Shown: positions 1-9,700 of the stretch, one piece after another
Layout of the letters: the number at the start of each line of letters is the position of its first letter
Position numbering within the stretch: position 1 is the stretch's first letter
Source: Salinispora tropica CNB-440
GTDB taxonomy: Bacteria > Actinomycetota > Actinomycetes > Mycobacteriales > Micromonosporaceae
DNA length: 64,000 nucleotides
Assembly: GCF_000016425.1 (NCBI RefSeq)
Contig: NC_009380.1
Span: 5,119,332-5,183,331, forward strand
Direction of reading: 5' to 3'
The notes under the pieces: model-generated
What the model was told of the DNA's origin: nothing
The model's input: only the letters and a program-made list of their open reading frames with translations
Database searches by the model: none
Position numbers and translations under genes: made by a program

Positions 1-1
1 C

Positions 2-985
2 GGCTCCGCCATGCTGACCGTGCTCAGCTTCGACCTCACCGCCGACCGGCTCACCGACGGCGACCCGGTCAGCGTGGCCGCCGACGCGGACACCGTCTAC
101 AGCACCGGCGACAGCCTCTACCTGGCGAGCTGGCGGCAGCTGGAGGAACCGCCCACACCGGGCCGCTGGCCCGATCAGATCGGCACGTCGGTCACCGACA
201 TCTACCAGTTCGACACCACCGCCACCGGCCGCCCCCGATACGTCGCCGCCGGCACCGTGCCCGGCCGGCTCATCAACCAGTACGCCCTGTCGCAGTGGCA
301 GGGCCACCTACGGGTGGCTACCACCACCGTAGGCCGGGACGAGCGCGGTTCGGAGTCTGGCGTCCACGTGCTGCGTCGACAGGGCGCGGTGCTGGCCCTG
401 ACCGGGGCGGTCACCGGCCTGGGCCCGGGGGAGCAGATCTATTCGGTGCGCTACCTCGGCGACACCGCGTACGTGGTGACGTTCCGGCGGACCGACCCGC
501 TCTACGCGCTCGACCTGAGCGACCACGCCGCCCCCCGGGTCACCGGGGAGCTGAAGATCACCGGCTATTCGGCGTACCTGCACCCGGTCGCGGAGGGTCG
601 GCTGCTCGGCATCGGGCAGGAGGCCGACCTCGACGGACGCATACAGGGTCTCCAGGTCTCGCTCTTCGACGTCCGGGACCCGGCCCAACCGCTCCGGCTG
701 GACCGCTGGCACCGCCCGCACGCCTGGTCCGCCGCCGAGCACGACCCGCATGCCTTCCAGTACGACGCATCCACCGGGCTACTCGCTGTCCCGGTCAACG
801 CCGGGCTGCGCCTGTTGCGGGTCTCCGGGGACACCCTCACCGACCAGGGCGAGGTGACCCACCCGGATGCGGGGATCAGCCGTTCGCTACTCGTCGGCGA
901 CACCCTCTGGACGGTGTCGGACGCGGGCCTGCGGGCCACCGACCCGACGACCGGGCAGAGCCTGGCCTGGCTACCGAACAGCTAG
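2..985 (+). CDS. Beta-propeller domain protein, 3' part only
   Basis: The reading frame is open to the left edge, so the gene starts before the window and only about 327 C-terminal residues are seen. Blade-like repeats recur, such as DTVYSTGDSLYLASW, YLGDTAYVVTFRRTDPLYALDL and SLFDVRDPAQPLRLDRW. The pattern of a value being read, displayed and assigned to a DP-type turn is typical of the secreted actinobacterial beta-propeller family (PF09826-like). Any signal peptide would be upstream, out of view. No catalytic residues are apparent, and the likely role is extracellular binding or scaffolding. The product ends 15 codons after a final GDTLWTVSDAGL blade strand. Confidence 0.7.
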   Translation, partial: GSAMLTVLSFDLTADRLTDGDPVSVAADADTVYSTGDSLYLASWRQLEEPPTPGRWPDQIGTSVTDIYQFDTTATGRPRYVAAGTVPGRLINQYALSQWQGHLRVATTTVGRDERGSESGVHVLRRQGAVLALTGAVTGLGPGEQIYSVRYLGDTAYVVTFRRTDPLYALDLSDHAAPRVTGELKITGYSAYLHPVAEGRLLGIGQEADLDGRIQGLQVSLFDVRDPAQPLRLDRWHRPHAWSAAEHDPHAFQYDASTGLLAVPVNAGLRLLRVSGDTLTDQGEVTHPDAGISRSLLVGDTLWTVSDAGLRATDPTTGQSLAWLPNS

Positions 986-1279
986 TCAGCTCTGCCCCGG
1001 TGGGTGGGCCCGGTCATTCGGGGTTCCGGGCTCACCCACCGCGCCCAGCTCGACCGGCCAATCGGCGACCAGCTGGTGGATCCGGGCTGCGGCAGCGGCC
1101 GGCTCCGCGCCCCCGCCGACCGCGACGCCCACCAGGTAGGCGGCGACCGGGGCGCCGGGGCGCAACACCTGATGCGCCACCTCCCGAGTCAGGTCGAGCA
1201 CCGCTGGCACCGGCACCCGAGCAGGGTCGAGGCCAAGCTCGGTGCAGACCGCTGTCACCCAGTCGTCCATCGTCGTCAT
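986..1279 (-). CDS. DUF6457 domain protein downstream of mobA
   Basis: A small acidic protein of about 97 residues beginning MTTMDDWVTAVCTELGLDP. It matches my recollection of DUF6457 proteins, which are short, helical and repeatedly found beside mobA. The ATG at 1279 overlaps the mobA stop in an ATGA arrangement, so translation is probably coupled; an alternative start three codons upstream is possible. The centre has an Ala/Gly-rich stretch (VAVGGGAEPAAAAARI). It may assist molybdopterin guanine dinucleotide formation, but that rests on neighbourhood only. Confidence 0.75.
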   Translation of the reverse strand: MTTMDDWVTAVCTELGLDPARVPVPAVLDLTREVAHQVLRPGAPVAAYLVGVAVGGGAEPAAAAARIHQLVADWPVELGAVGEPGTPNDRAHPPGQS

Positions 1280-1902
1280 CGCACCCACTCCTCTGCCCGG
1301 CGTAGATCTTCGTCAGTGTCACAGTCGAACCAGGGCGGGGGGCCATCCCCACGCCACGGCACCTCGCGTACGGCCAACCCCGGTAGAAGGGCCCGCAGTG
1401 ACGCCCCGGCCAGGGGGCGCTGGGTGGCAAGTCGGGTGAACGCGGCCCGCAGCGGAGCGACCCGCCACACCCCGCACAGCGGCTGCCGCCGCCCGGCGTC
1501 GTCGACGAAACACACCCCGTCAATCCCACCGGGGCCCGCCGCCGGTTGGTCCCCGCCCCGCTCGCCGTCGAGGTGGCCCAGCAGTTCCCGAACCGCTTCC
1601 CGGGTAAGCAGCGGCAGGTCGGCGGCGAGGAGAGCGAGAAGGTCCACATCGGCGGGCAGCCGGGCCAGCCCGGCCGCGGCAGCGGCGACCGGCCCCCCGC
1701 CCGGCGGCGACTCCCGGGTAATCAGCACACCGGTCGGCGCTCCAACCCCCGGGCCCACCAGGATTCGCGGTGCGGCGTCGGTGACCGCGGCCAGCACCCG
1801 GTCCCGCATCGGGCGGCCACCGACCGGACGGGCTGGCTTGTCCACACCGTCCATCCGTCGGGCCGCACCTCCGGCCAGCACCACCGCCGCGTACCTGCGC
1901 AC
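1276..1902 (-). CDS. mobA: Molybdenum cofactor guanylyltransferase
   Basis: Transfers GMP from GTP to molybdopterin to make the guanine-dinucleotide form of the cofactor, in the cytoplasm. The N-terminus carries the nucleotidyltransferase signature YAAVVLAGGAARRMDG followed by DKP, and LLALLAADLPLLT supplies the metal-binding aspartate region. I chose the GTG at 1902, directly before RRYAAVVLAGG, giving about 208 residues, the usual MobA length. The longer open frame upstream is low-complexity Pro/Arg and overlaps the DUF4192 gene. It is translationally coupled to the DUF6457 gene and lies near moaA, with a second cofactor locus at 15.4-18.1 kb. Confidence 0.85.
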   Translation of the reverse strand: MRRYAAVVLAGGAARRMDGVDKPARPVGGRPMRDRVLAAVTDAAPRILVGPGVGAPTGVLITRESPPGGGPVAAAAAGLARLPADVDLLALLAADLPLLTREAVRELLGHLDGERGGDQPAAGPGGIDGVCFVDDAGRRQPLCGVWRVAPLRAAFTRLATQRPLAGASLRALLPGLAVREVPWRGDGPPPWFDCDTDEDLRRAEEWVR

Positions 1903-1990
1903 TCGGCTACGGTACCGGCCGAGCCGGCGTGGCCCTCGCGCCCACCTGCGCGAACAGCGGCCCGCCGAGGGCCGGGACCCCGCCGGCCGG

Positions 1991-3094
1991 TCAGCGGGCA
2001 CCCCGCCGGCCCCGCCGGGGGCGGGGACGAACCACGCCGGGCAGCGCGACGGCCGGCCACCGGGCCAGACGCGTCGGGGGCACACCACGCCGAAGCAGGT
2101 CGTCCACCACCAGCGCGAGTGAATAGTCGGGATGCGGGGCGAGCACCCGTTCCAACGCCACCGCCGCCAGCGCCCCCTCCCCAGCCCGCCATGCCGCGAA
2201 GGCCAGCAGCGAACCGGGGGCGGCGATGAGCTCCGGCTCGGCCCGGCGGAGCACGTCGGCCCAGAGCGCGATGTCGGCGTCCCGCCCGTCGGTGCGCTCC
2301 CAGGCGAGATCCCGCACCGTCAGGTCGGTCAGCAGCCAGGTCAGCCAGGCCACTTCGTCATCGTCGAGCCGTTCGCCCCGTTGGTGCCGACGCTGAGCGG
2401 CCCGGATCGCGGTGCTCCCCGCCGCCCGCACCGACCGCCCGCCCGACCGGTTGGCCCCGGGCACCCGGATCACCAGGTCGGCGAAGCGCCGCCCCGCCCG
2501 CTGCGCAGCCCGCCGCAGCCGAGCTCGCTCGTCGCCCTCGACCGACGCCACCTGGGCCACGAGAGCCGCCCGATCGGGCAGAGCGACCTGACCGGCGAGG
2601 ACCGCGGCGGCGGCCACCTGGCTCGTGCCCGAGTCGTACGCGGTGCCGTCGGGCGGACAGCACTCCGGCTCCTGGCAGAGGTACGACCAGTAGCGGCCAC
2701 CGGTGACTCGGAGCGCGTCGAGCACCCCGATCCCGACCTCGGCGAGGGCCTGCCGAACGGCGTCAACCGCGTGGGTGACCCGGGACGCGGGCCCGTATCC
2801 GAGCACCGTCGCGCGGTCGGTGGGCTGCTGGGCAACCACGGCCGCCAGGTGTCGGGCCACCTCGGCAGGCCCGCCCGCAGCGGGTGCACCGTCCACTGCC
2901 CCGGCGGATCTGTCCGCAGCGACGGGCCCGGTCAGGTCCGCGAGGTCTGCCCGCGCGGCGAAGGTGACCCGTGGGCCGCGCATCGCCACCACGACCACGC
3001 TCTCCGCCGGATGGAACCCGAGCAGATAGGGCACGGCGGCGATCAGGTCTGCGCGGGAGCGAACGGAGAACCGGGGGAGCTCGGTCGAGGCCAT
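1991..3094 (-). CDS. DUF4192 family protein
   Basis: About 367 residues starting MASTELPRFSVRSRADLIAAVPYLLGFHPAESVVVVAM. That N-terminus, 'PYLLGFHPxxSVVVV', is the hallmark of the actinobacterial DUF4192 family, whose function is unknown. The protein is Arg/Ala-rich and has no signal peptide or membrane span, so it is probably cytoplasmic. The ATG at 3094 sits at the family N-terminus; the open frame continues 111 codons further but without family-like sequence. It is divergent from the kinase at 3242, with a DnaA-box-like TGTGGACAA at 3135 in the gap. Confidence 0.8.
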   Translation of the reverse strand: MASTELPRFSVRSRADLIAAVPYLLGFHPAESVVVVAMRGPRVTFAARADLADLTGPVAADRSAGAVDGAPAAGGPAEVARHLAAVVAQQPTDRATVLGYGPASRVTHAVDAVRQALAEVGIGVLDALRVTGGRYWSYLCQEPECCPPDGTAYDSGTSQVAAAAVLAGQVALPDRAALVAQVASVEGDERARLRRAAQRAGRRFADLVIRVPGANRSGGRSVRAAGSTAIRAAQRRHQRGERLDDDEVAWLTWLLTDLTVRDLAWERTDGRDADIALWADVLRRAEPELIAAPGSLLAFAAWRAGEGALAAVALERVLAPHPDYSLALVVDDLLRRGVPPTRLARWPAVALPGVVRPRPRRGRRGAR

Positions 3095-3134
3095 TTCGGC
3101 AGCCTGCGCTCCGCTTGTGACCACCGTCCACCCC

Positions 3135-3143
3135 TGTGGACAA
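3135..3143 (-). promoter_or_regulatory. DnaA-box-like 9-mer
   Basis: On the minus strand this reads TTGTCCACA, the form preferred by high-GC actinobacterial DnaA. A second partial copy (ATCCACAGC) follows about 10 bases on. It lies in the 147-base gap between two divergent genes. A single 9-mer can occur by chance, so significance is uncertain. Confidence 0.35.
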
Positions 3144-3241
3144 CCTTCGGTCCATCCACAGCTACGGTGCGTAGCTACGCTGGTTCGGCAACTTCTCGGC
3201 CTCCGCCACCCTCGGCCGGCCCACCCACTACCGTCCGACGC

Positions 3242-4189
3242 ATGGATCTGGCGTATCTGCGGGCCCACCCGGAGCATCTGCCGACCTTCCGGACCCACCA
3301 GCGGATCCGGGAGACGCCGGTCGCCGGCGGCAGCATCTGCACCGCCACCCGGCTCACCCTCGACGACGGGCATTCGATCTTCGCGAAGACCTGGCCCGAG
3401 TCGGCCACCGGACACCAGCCGGCGCACTTCTTCGCCAGCGAGGCGGCCGGGCTGCGCTGGCTACAGGAGGCGAACGCGGTCGCCGTACCGGAGGTGATCG
3501 TGGCGCTGCCAAACCTGCTGGCGCTGGAGTGGGTCGAACCCGGCGAGCCCGACCCGAGGGTCGCCGAGCGGTTCGGCCGGGAACTGGCTGCCCTGCACCG
3601 GGCCGGCGCCCCGGCCTTCGGCGCCGAGTGGCCGGGCTTCATCGGCACGTTACCGGCGGACAACACCCGGGACGAGGGCCCGTGGTCACGGTGGTTCGTC
3701 GAGCGCCGGCTGCTGCCGTACCTGCGGATGTCGGTCGACAACGGCGCGCTCGGCCCGGTGGAGCGAAAGCTGGTCGAGCGGGTCGCCGACCGGGCCGCCG
3801 CCCTCGGCGGCGACGAACCGCCGGCCCGGCTGCACGGTGACCTCTGGCCGGGCAACCTGCTCTGGGGACACGACGACCGGATCTGGCTGGTCGACCCGGC
3901 AGCACACGGTGGCAACCGGGAGACCGACCTCGCGCAGCTCGCGCTCTTCGGTGGCGCACCGCACCTGGACCACATCCGCACCGCCTACAACGACGTGTGG
4001 CCGTTGGCCGACGGCTGGCGGGAGCGGATCCCGCTGCACCAGCTCCACCTGCTACTGGTGCACACCGCGCTCTTCGGCGCGGCCTACCGCGAAGCGGTCG
4101 CCCGCACCGCCCGGAGCGCTCTGGTCGGCTCGGGCGCGCTACCGTCAACAGGTGAGCTCCGCCCGACCGACCGCTGGCGTCCTCGTTGA
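3242..4189 (+). CDS. Fructosamine kinase / phosphotransferase family protein
   Basis: About 315 residues with an aminoglycoside-phosphotransferase-like fold. The segment PARLHGDLWPGNLLWG (residues ~197-212) is the Brenner catalytic motif in its fructosamine-3-kinase form, and IWLVDPAAHGGNRETDLAQLALFGG provides the metal-binding aspartate. The family phosphorylates glycated lysines or low-molecular-weight ketosamines to repair glycation; the actual substrate is not predictable here. The ATG at 3242 begins MDLAYLRAHPEHLPTF. The last 38 bases overlap moaA in another frame, suggesting one transcript. Confidence 0.8.
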   Translation: MDLAYLRAHPEHLPTFRTHQRIRETPVAGGSICTATRLTLDDGHSIFAKTWPESATGHQPAHFFASEAAGLRWLQEANAVAVPEVIVALPNLLALEWVEPGEPDPRVAERFGRELAALHRAGAPAFGAEWPGFIGTLPADNTRDEGPWSRWFVERRLLPYLRMSVDNGALGPVERKLVERVADRAAALGGDEPPARLHGDLWPGNLLWGHDDRIWLVDPAAHGGNRETDLAQLALFGGAPHLDHIRTAYNDVWPLADGWRERIPLHQLHLLLVHTALFGAAYREAVARTARSALVGSGALPSTGELRPTDRWRPR

Positions 4190-5165
4190 CCGGCACGGCC
4201 GTGTCGCCCGCAGCCTGCGCGTCTCCCTGACCGACAAGTGCAACCTGCGCTGCACCTACTGCATGCCGGCGGAGGGCCTGCCCTGGCTCGCCGGGCCACA
4301 GCTCCTCGACGACGACGAGGTGATCCGGCTGATCCGGATCGCGGTGCGGCGGCTCGGCGTGACCGAGGTGCGGTTCACCGGTGGTGAGCCCCTGATCCGG
4401 CCCGGCCTGGTCGGCATCGTCGCGGCGGTCGCGGCGCTGGCCCCCCGGCCGCGTATCTCGCTGACCACCAACGGCATCGGTCTGGACCGTGTGGCACCGG
4501 CCCTGCGCACCGCCGGCCTGGACCGGGTGAACGTCTCGCTGGACACCCTCGACCGGGAACGGTTTGTCCGGCTGACCCGACGAGACCGGCTGGACGCCGT
4601 GCTTACCGGATTGACCGGCGCGGCCAAGGCCGGGCTGACCCCAGTAAAGATCAACACAGTCCTGATGCGCGGCGTCAACGAGGACGAGGCGCCCGCGCTG
4701 CTGCGCTTCGCCCTCGACAACCACTACGAGCTGCGATTCATCGAGCAGATGCCGCTGGACGCCCAACGCGGCTGGGACCGGTCGACCATGGTCACCGCCG
4801 ACGAGATCCTCGCCATGCTGCGGGCCGAACACACCCTGGTGCCGGACCCAGCCCACCGGGGCGGGGCACCGGCGGAGACCTGGCTGGTCGACGGCGGCCC
4901 GGCCCGGGTCGGCGTGATCGCCAGCGTCACCCGGCCCTTCTGTGGAGAGTGCGACCGCACCCGGCTCACCACCGACGGCCAGGTCCGCGACTGCCTCTTC
5001 GCCACGACCGAGTCCGACCTGCGCGGAGCCCTCCGCGCCGGGGCCGACGACGACGAGATCGCCCGCCGCTGGCAGGCCGCAATGTGGGGTAAACGGGCTG
5101 GCCACGGCATCGACGATCCAGGGTTCCTGCAACCCGACCGATCGATGTCCGCGATAGGGGGCTGA
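4152..5165 (+). CDS. moaA: GTP 3',8-cyclase (molybdenum cofactor synthesis step 1)
   Basis: Radical-SAM enzyme converting GTP to 3',8-cyclo-dihydro-GTP. The N-terminal cluster motif CNLRCTYC has cysteines 30, 34 and 37; the C-terminal second cluster is seen in RPFCGECDRTRLTTDGQVRDC. The protein ends in Gly-Gly (SAIGG), as functional MoaA does for productive interaction. About 337 residues, the normal length. The GTG at 4152 precedes SSARPTAGVLVDRHGR and lies inside the end of the kinase gene. The MoaD-like gene follows one base after the stop; MoaC, the partner in step 1, is encoded at 17.6-18.1 kb. Confidence 0.95.
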   Translation: MSSARPTAGVLVDRHGRVARSLRVSLTDKCNLRCTYCMPAEGLPWLAGPQLLDDDEVIRLIRIAVRRLGVTEVRFTGGEPLIRPGLVGIVAAVAALAPRPRISLTTNGIGLDRVAPALRTAGLDRVNVSLDTLDRERFVRLTRRDRLDAVLTGLTGAAKAGLTPVKINTVLMRGVNEDEAPALLRFALDNHYELRFIEQMPLDAQRGWDRSTMVTADEILAMLRAEHTLVPDPAHRGGAPAETWLVDGGPARVGVIASVTRPFCGECDRTRLTTDGQVRDCLFATTESDLRGALRAGADDDEIARRWQAAMWGKRAGHGIDDPGFLQPDRSMSAIGG

Positions 5166-5166
5166 C

Positions 5167-5463
5167 ATGTCCGACCTGCGGGGGCCAACAACCGACGACC
5201 GGCCCGACCGGATGACCGCGAACCTCACGATCCGCTACTTCGCCGGAGCCCGGGCGGCGGCCGGCCGCGTCGAGGAGCACCTGCCCGCCGGCCGGTCACT
5301 GGACGCGGTCCTGACCGACATCGCGGACCGGCACGGCGAACGACTTCGCGCGGTACTGGGCGTTGCCAGTTTCCTGGTTGACGGGGTGAACTGGCACGAT
5401 CGGCAGGCACCGCTGCCCGCGGGAACCACAATCGACGTTCTGCCCCCCTTCGCGGGCGGCTGA
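5167..5463 (+). CDS. MoaD/ThiS-type sulfur carrier
   Basis: A 98-residue ubiquitin-fold protein ending in the Gly-Gly tail (DVLPPFAGG) that is adenylated and thiocarboxylated to donate sulfur in molybdopterin synthesis. The core ITIRYFAGARAAAGRVEEHL-like strand and the closing GTTIDVLPPFAGG are typical. It starts one base after the moaA stop and is probably its partner for MoaE (15.4 kb). An internal ATG (residue 16) would give a more standard 83-residue carrier, so the start is not settled. Calling it MoaD rather than ThiS rests on the neighbours. Confidence 0.85.
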   Translation: MSDLRGPTTDDRPDRMTANLTIRYFAGARAAAGRVEEHLPAGRSLDAVLTDIADRHGERLRAVLGVASFLVDGVNWHDRQAPLPAGTTIDVLPPFAGG

Positions 5464-5476
5464 GGGAGGCACAGCC

Positions 5477-6727
5477 TTGTTCGCGGTACTGGGGTTCGTC
5501 ACCGCCCTGGCCCTGGTCACTGGCCTGGTCCACCTCTACCTGTGGAAGCGGCTGGTACGCGACACCACTCGACCGGGGCTCCCGCGACGCATCGGCGGCG
5601 TCACCATGCTGGTACTCGCGGTGCTCGTCCCGGCCACGCTGATCAGCACCCAAGCCGGGGCGTACTGGCTCGCCTGGCCGGGCTATCTCTGGCTCGCGGT
5701 CATGTTCTACCTGCTGCTCCTACTGGTGGCCCTGGAACTGCCGATGCTGGTCGCCCGGCTGGTGCTGCGTCGCCGGGTTTCCGCCGCCACGCCGACCGCC
5801 CCGGTGCCAGAACCGGCCCTGGTGGTAGCCGGCGGGTCGGCCGAACCACCGGCCACCGCACCGCCCGTCGACGGGCAACCGGACCACGATCCGTCCCGCC
5901 GGCTGCTCCTCGCGCGTGGGGCGGCGATCTTCGCCGGGCTCACCGCTACCGGCCTGACCGGCTACGGCGTACGCACCGCCCTCGGCCCACCCCAGCTGGA
6001 CCGGGTGCAGATCCCCCTCGCCCGGCTACCCCGGAGCATGGACGGCCTCCGCATCGCCACCGTCTCCGACATCCACCTCGGCCCACTACGGGGACGCGCA
6101 CACACCGAGCGGATCGTGGCCGCCATCAACCGGATGGACGCCGACCTCGTCGCGGTCGTCGGCGACCTGGTGGACGGCTCCGTCGCCGAGCTGGGTGAGG
6201 CGGCAGCACCGCTGCGCAACCTGCGCTCCCGACACGGCAGCTACTTCGTCACCGGCAACCACGAGTACTACTCCGGCGTGGAGGAGTGGGTGCAGGAGGT
6301 GGACCGCCTCGGCCTGCGGGTCCTACAGAACCACCGGGTGGAGATCAAGGCCCGGGGCGGGGTACTCGACCTGGCCGGGGTCAACGACGTCGAGGCAGCC
6401 GGCACCGGGGTGGCTGGCCCGCCGGACTACGCCGCCGCCCTCGGCGATCGGGACCCGAACCGACCAGTGGTACTCCTCGCCCACCAGCCGTTCGCGGCGT
6501 TCGAGGCCGCCACCCACGGTGTTGACCTGCAGCTCTCCGGGCACACCCACGGCGGGCAACTCGTACCCTTCAACTACCTGGTAGGGCTCGAGCAGCCGGT
6601 GGTCTCCGGCCTCGGCGAGGTCGACGGCACCAAGGTGTACGTGACCAACGGCGCCGGCTTCTGGGGTCCCCCGGTCCGTGTCGGTGCCGAGCCACAGATC
6701 ACCCTCGTCGAACTACGTTCGGCATAG
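5477..6727 (+). CDS. Membrane-anchored metallophosphoesterase
   Basis: About 416 residues. Three to four hydrophobic segments fill residues 1-95, a Pro/Ala linker follows, then another hydrophobic segment around 140-160 with an RR-containing flank, and a YkuE/YaeI-type calcineurin-like phosphoesterase domain. Metal ligands are visible in TVSDIHLG (~195), VVGDLVDG (~220), GNHEYY (~257) and SGHTHGGQ (~355). The catalytic domain is likely on the outer face. The TTG start at 5477 has GGGAGG eight bases upstream. Substrates of this family are poorly defined, and cell-envelope lipids or phosphodiesters are possible. Confidence 0.85.
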   Translation: MFAVLGFVTALALVTGLVHLYLWKRLVRDTTRPGLPRRIGGVTMLVLAVLVPATLISTQAGAYWLAWPGYLWLAVMFYLLLLLVALELPMLVARLVLRRRVSAATPTAPVPEPALVVAGGSAEPPATAPPVDGQPDHDPSRRLLLARGAAIFAGLTATGLTGYGVRTALGPPQLDRVQIPLARLPRSMDGLRIATVSDIHLGPLRGRAHTERIVAAINRMDADLVAVVGDLVDGSVAELGEAAAPLRNLRSRHGSYFVTGNHEYYSGVEEWVQEVDRLGLRVLQNHRVEIKARGGVLDLAGVNDVEAAGTGVAGPPDYAAALGDRDPNRPVVLLAHQPFAAFEAATHGVDLQLSGHTHGGQLVPFNYLVGLEQPVVSGLGEVDGTKVYVTNGAGFWGPPVRVGAEPQITLVELRSA

Positions 6728-6773
6728 CGCAGCTCACGTGAGCGCGTGGCGGCGGGCGTAGGGCGCGGGCTTC

Positions 6774-9700
6774 ATGGCAAGATGCCTCGTGCCTCCGATC
6801 AACGCCGCACCCCCCGGTGGCCTCCCGTCCTTCGTCGCGGACCTACACATCCACTCGAAGTACTCGCGGGCCTGCAGCCGCGATCTCACCCTGCCGAACC
6901 TCGCCTGGTGGGCTCGGCGTAAGGGCGTCGCCGTTCTCGGCACCGGCGATTTCACCCACCCGGCCTGGTACGACCACCTCCGGGAGACCCTGCACCCGGC
7001 GGAGCCGGGCCTGTACCGGCTCGCTCCGGAGGCCGAGCGGGAGATCGCACGCCGGCTACCGCCGAGACTCGCCGACGAGGCGGAGAACGCCCCGGTACGG
7101 TTCATGCTCAGCGTCGAGATCTCCACGATCTACAAACGCGACGACCGGACGCGTAAGGTGCACCACCTGGTATACCTACCGGACCTCGAGGCGGTGGCCC
7201 GGTTCAACACGGCACTCGGACGAATCGGCAACCTCGGCTCGGACGGCCGGCCGATCCTCGGCCTGGACTCCCGCGACCTGCTGGAGATCACCCTTGCGGC
7301 GAGCCCGGACGGCTACCTCGTACCGGCGCACATCTGGACGCCATGGTTCTCTGCCCTCGGCTCCAAGTCCGGCTTCGATGCGATCGCCGACTGCTACGCC
7401 GACCTGGCCGAGCACATCTTCGCGGTGGAGACCGGCCTCTCCTCCGACCCGGAGATGAACTGGCGGGTCGGCAGCCTCGACCGCTACCAGCTGGTGTCGA
7501 ACTCCGACGCCCACTCCCCGCCCGCGCTCGCCCGAGAGGCAACGGTCTTCACTGCCGCCCGCGACTACTTCGCCATCCGGGAAGCGCTGCGGACCGGCGA
7601 CGGCCTGGCCGGGACGATCGAGTTCTTCCCGGAGGAGGGGAAGTACCACGCGGACGGCCACCGACTCTGCGGCGTCAACTGGGCACCGGAGCAGACCCGG
7701 GCAGCCGGCGGGCGCTGCCCGGAGTGCGGCAAGCCGCTGACCGTCGGCGTCCTCAACCGGGTGGAGGAGCTGGCCGACCGACCCCCGGGGCACCGGCCGG
7801 CGCACGCCCGTGACGTCACCCACCTGGTGCCGCTGGCCGAACTCCTCGGGGAGATCAACACGGTGGGGGCGCGATCGAAGAAGGTCGCGGGCAAGCTCAA
7901 CGACCTGATCGCCGCGCTCGGTCCGGAGCTGGAGATCCTCACCCGGACGCCGCTTGCGGAGATCGACCGGGTCGGCGGCGATCTCCTCGCCGAGGGCATC
8001 CGCCGGCTTCGCCGGGGTGAGGTCCGCCGGGTGTCGGGCTTTGATGGCGAGTACGGCGTCATCACCCTCTTCGACCCAACCGAACTCCGCCCCGGCGGGG
8101 GCGCGGCGGCGCAGGAGACGCTCTTCGACATACCCGCCGTGCCGGAGCAGCGCCGGCCCACGGAGCCGACCCCGAAACCGAAGGCCCGTCGCCCGGCGAC
8201 GAAACCGGAGCCGAGGCGGGCCAGCCCACCCCCGCCGCCGATCGCGCCACCCCCCTCGCCACACGAGCCCTTCGAGCCGATGCTGTCCGGAATGGAGGAG
8301 GTCGGCACGGGTCTGCTCGACCGGCTGGACGCGATGCAGCGGGTGGCCGCGTCCGCGCCCGGCGGACCACTGCTGATCGTGGCCGGTCCGGGCACCGGCA
8401 AGACCCGTACGCTGACGCACCGAATCGCGTACCTCTGCGCGGAGCTGAACGTCTTCCCGGAGCGCTGCCTGGCCATCACCTTCACCCGGCGAGCCGCCGA
8501 GGAGCTGCGGCACCGACTCGACGGACTGCTCGGGCCGGTCGCGGAGGACGTCACCGTCGGCACGTTCCACTCCGTCGGCCTACAGATCCTGCGGGAGAAC
8601 CGTGAGGCCGCCGGGCTGCCGGTGGACTTCCGGATCGCCGACGACGCGGACCGCGCCGCCGCCCGATCCGAGGCCGGTGACGACCCCGACACCTACCTGG
8701 CGCTGCTCCGCAAGCAGGACCTGATCGACCTTGACGAGCTGCTCACCCTGCCACTGGCGCTGCTGCGGGCCGACCGGCGGTTGGCCGACTCCTACCGCGA
8801 CCGGTGGCAATGGATCTTCGTTGACGAGTACCAGGACGTCGATGAGGTGCAGTACGAGCTGCTCCGGCTGCTCAGCCCCGCCGACGGGAACCTCTGCGCG
8901 ATCGGCGACCCGGATCAGGCGATCTACTCCTTCCGGGGTGCCGACGTCCGCTACTTCCTGCGCTTCTCGCAGGACTTCACCGATGCCCGGCTGGTCCGGC
9001 TGAACCGCAACTACCGTTCGTCGGCACCGATCCTGGCCGCCGCGGTACAGGCGATCGCTCCCTCGTCGCTGGTCCGGGGCCGTCGGCTGGACCCGGCCCG
9101 GCTCGACCCGGAGGCCCCCCTGCTTGGCCGGTACGCGGCCGCCTCCGTCGCCGACGAAGCCGCCTTCGTCGCCCGTACGGTGGACGAGTTGGTCGGTGGG
9201 CTGTCGCACCGCTCACTGGACTCGGGACGAATCGACGGTGCCTCGACGACGCTCTCGTTCTCCGACATCGCGGTGCTCTACCGCACCGACGCCCAGGCCG
9301 CGCCGATCGTCGACGCGCTGTCCCGGGCGAATATCCCGGTACAAAAGCGCTCCCATGACCGGCTCCGCGACCGCCCCGGCGTCGCCGACATCGCCCGGGA
9401 ACTGCGGCACACCGGCGACGTTGACAGCGCTCTGCCGGCCCGGGTTCGGCTCGCCGGACAGGTGGTCGCGCAACGGTTCGCCACCCCCACCCTCGACGGT
9501 TCGGGCACCGTCGGGCCGGCCGACGTACGGGTGGCGGTCGACCTGCTCACCCCACTGGCTCGGCGCTGCGGCGACGACCTGGACCTGTTCCTGTCCCAGT
9601 TGGCCACGGGGGCGGAGGTGGACGCCCTCGATCCGCGTGCGCAGGCGGTCACCCTACTCACTCTGCACGCCGCCAAGGGGTTGGAGTTCCCGGTGGTCTT

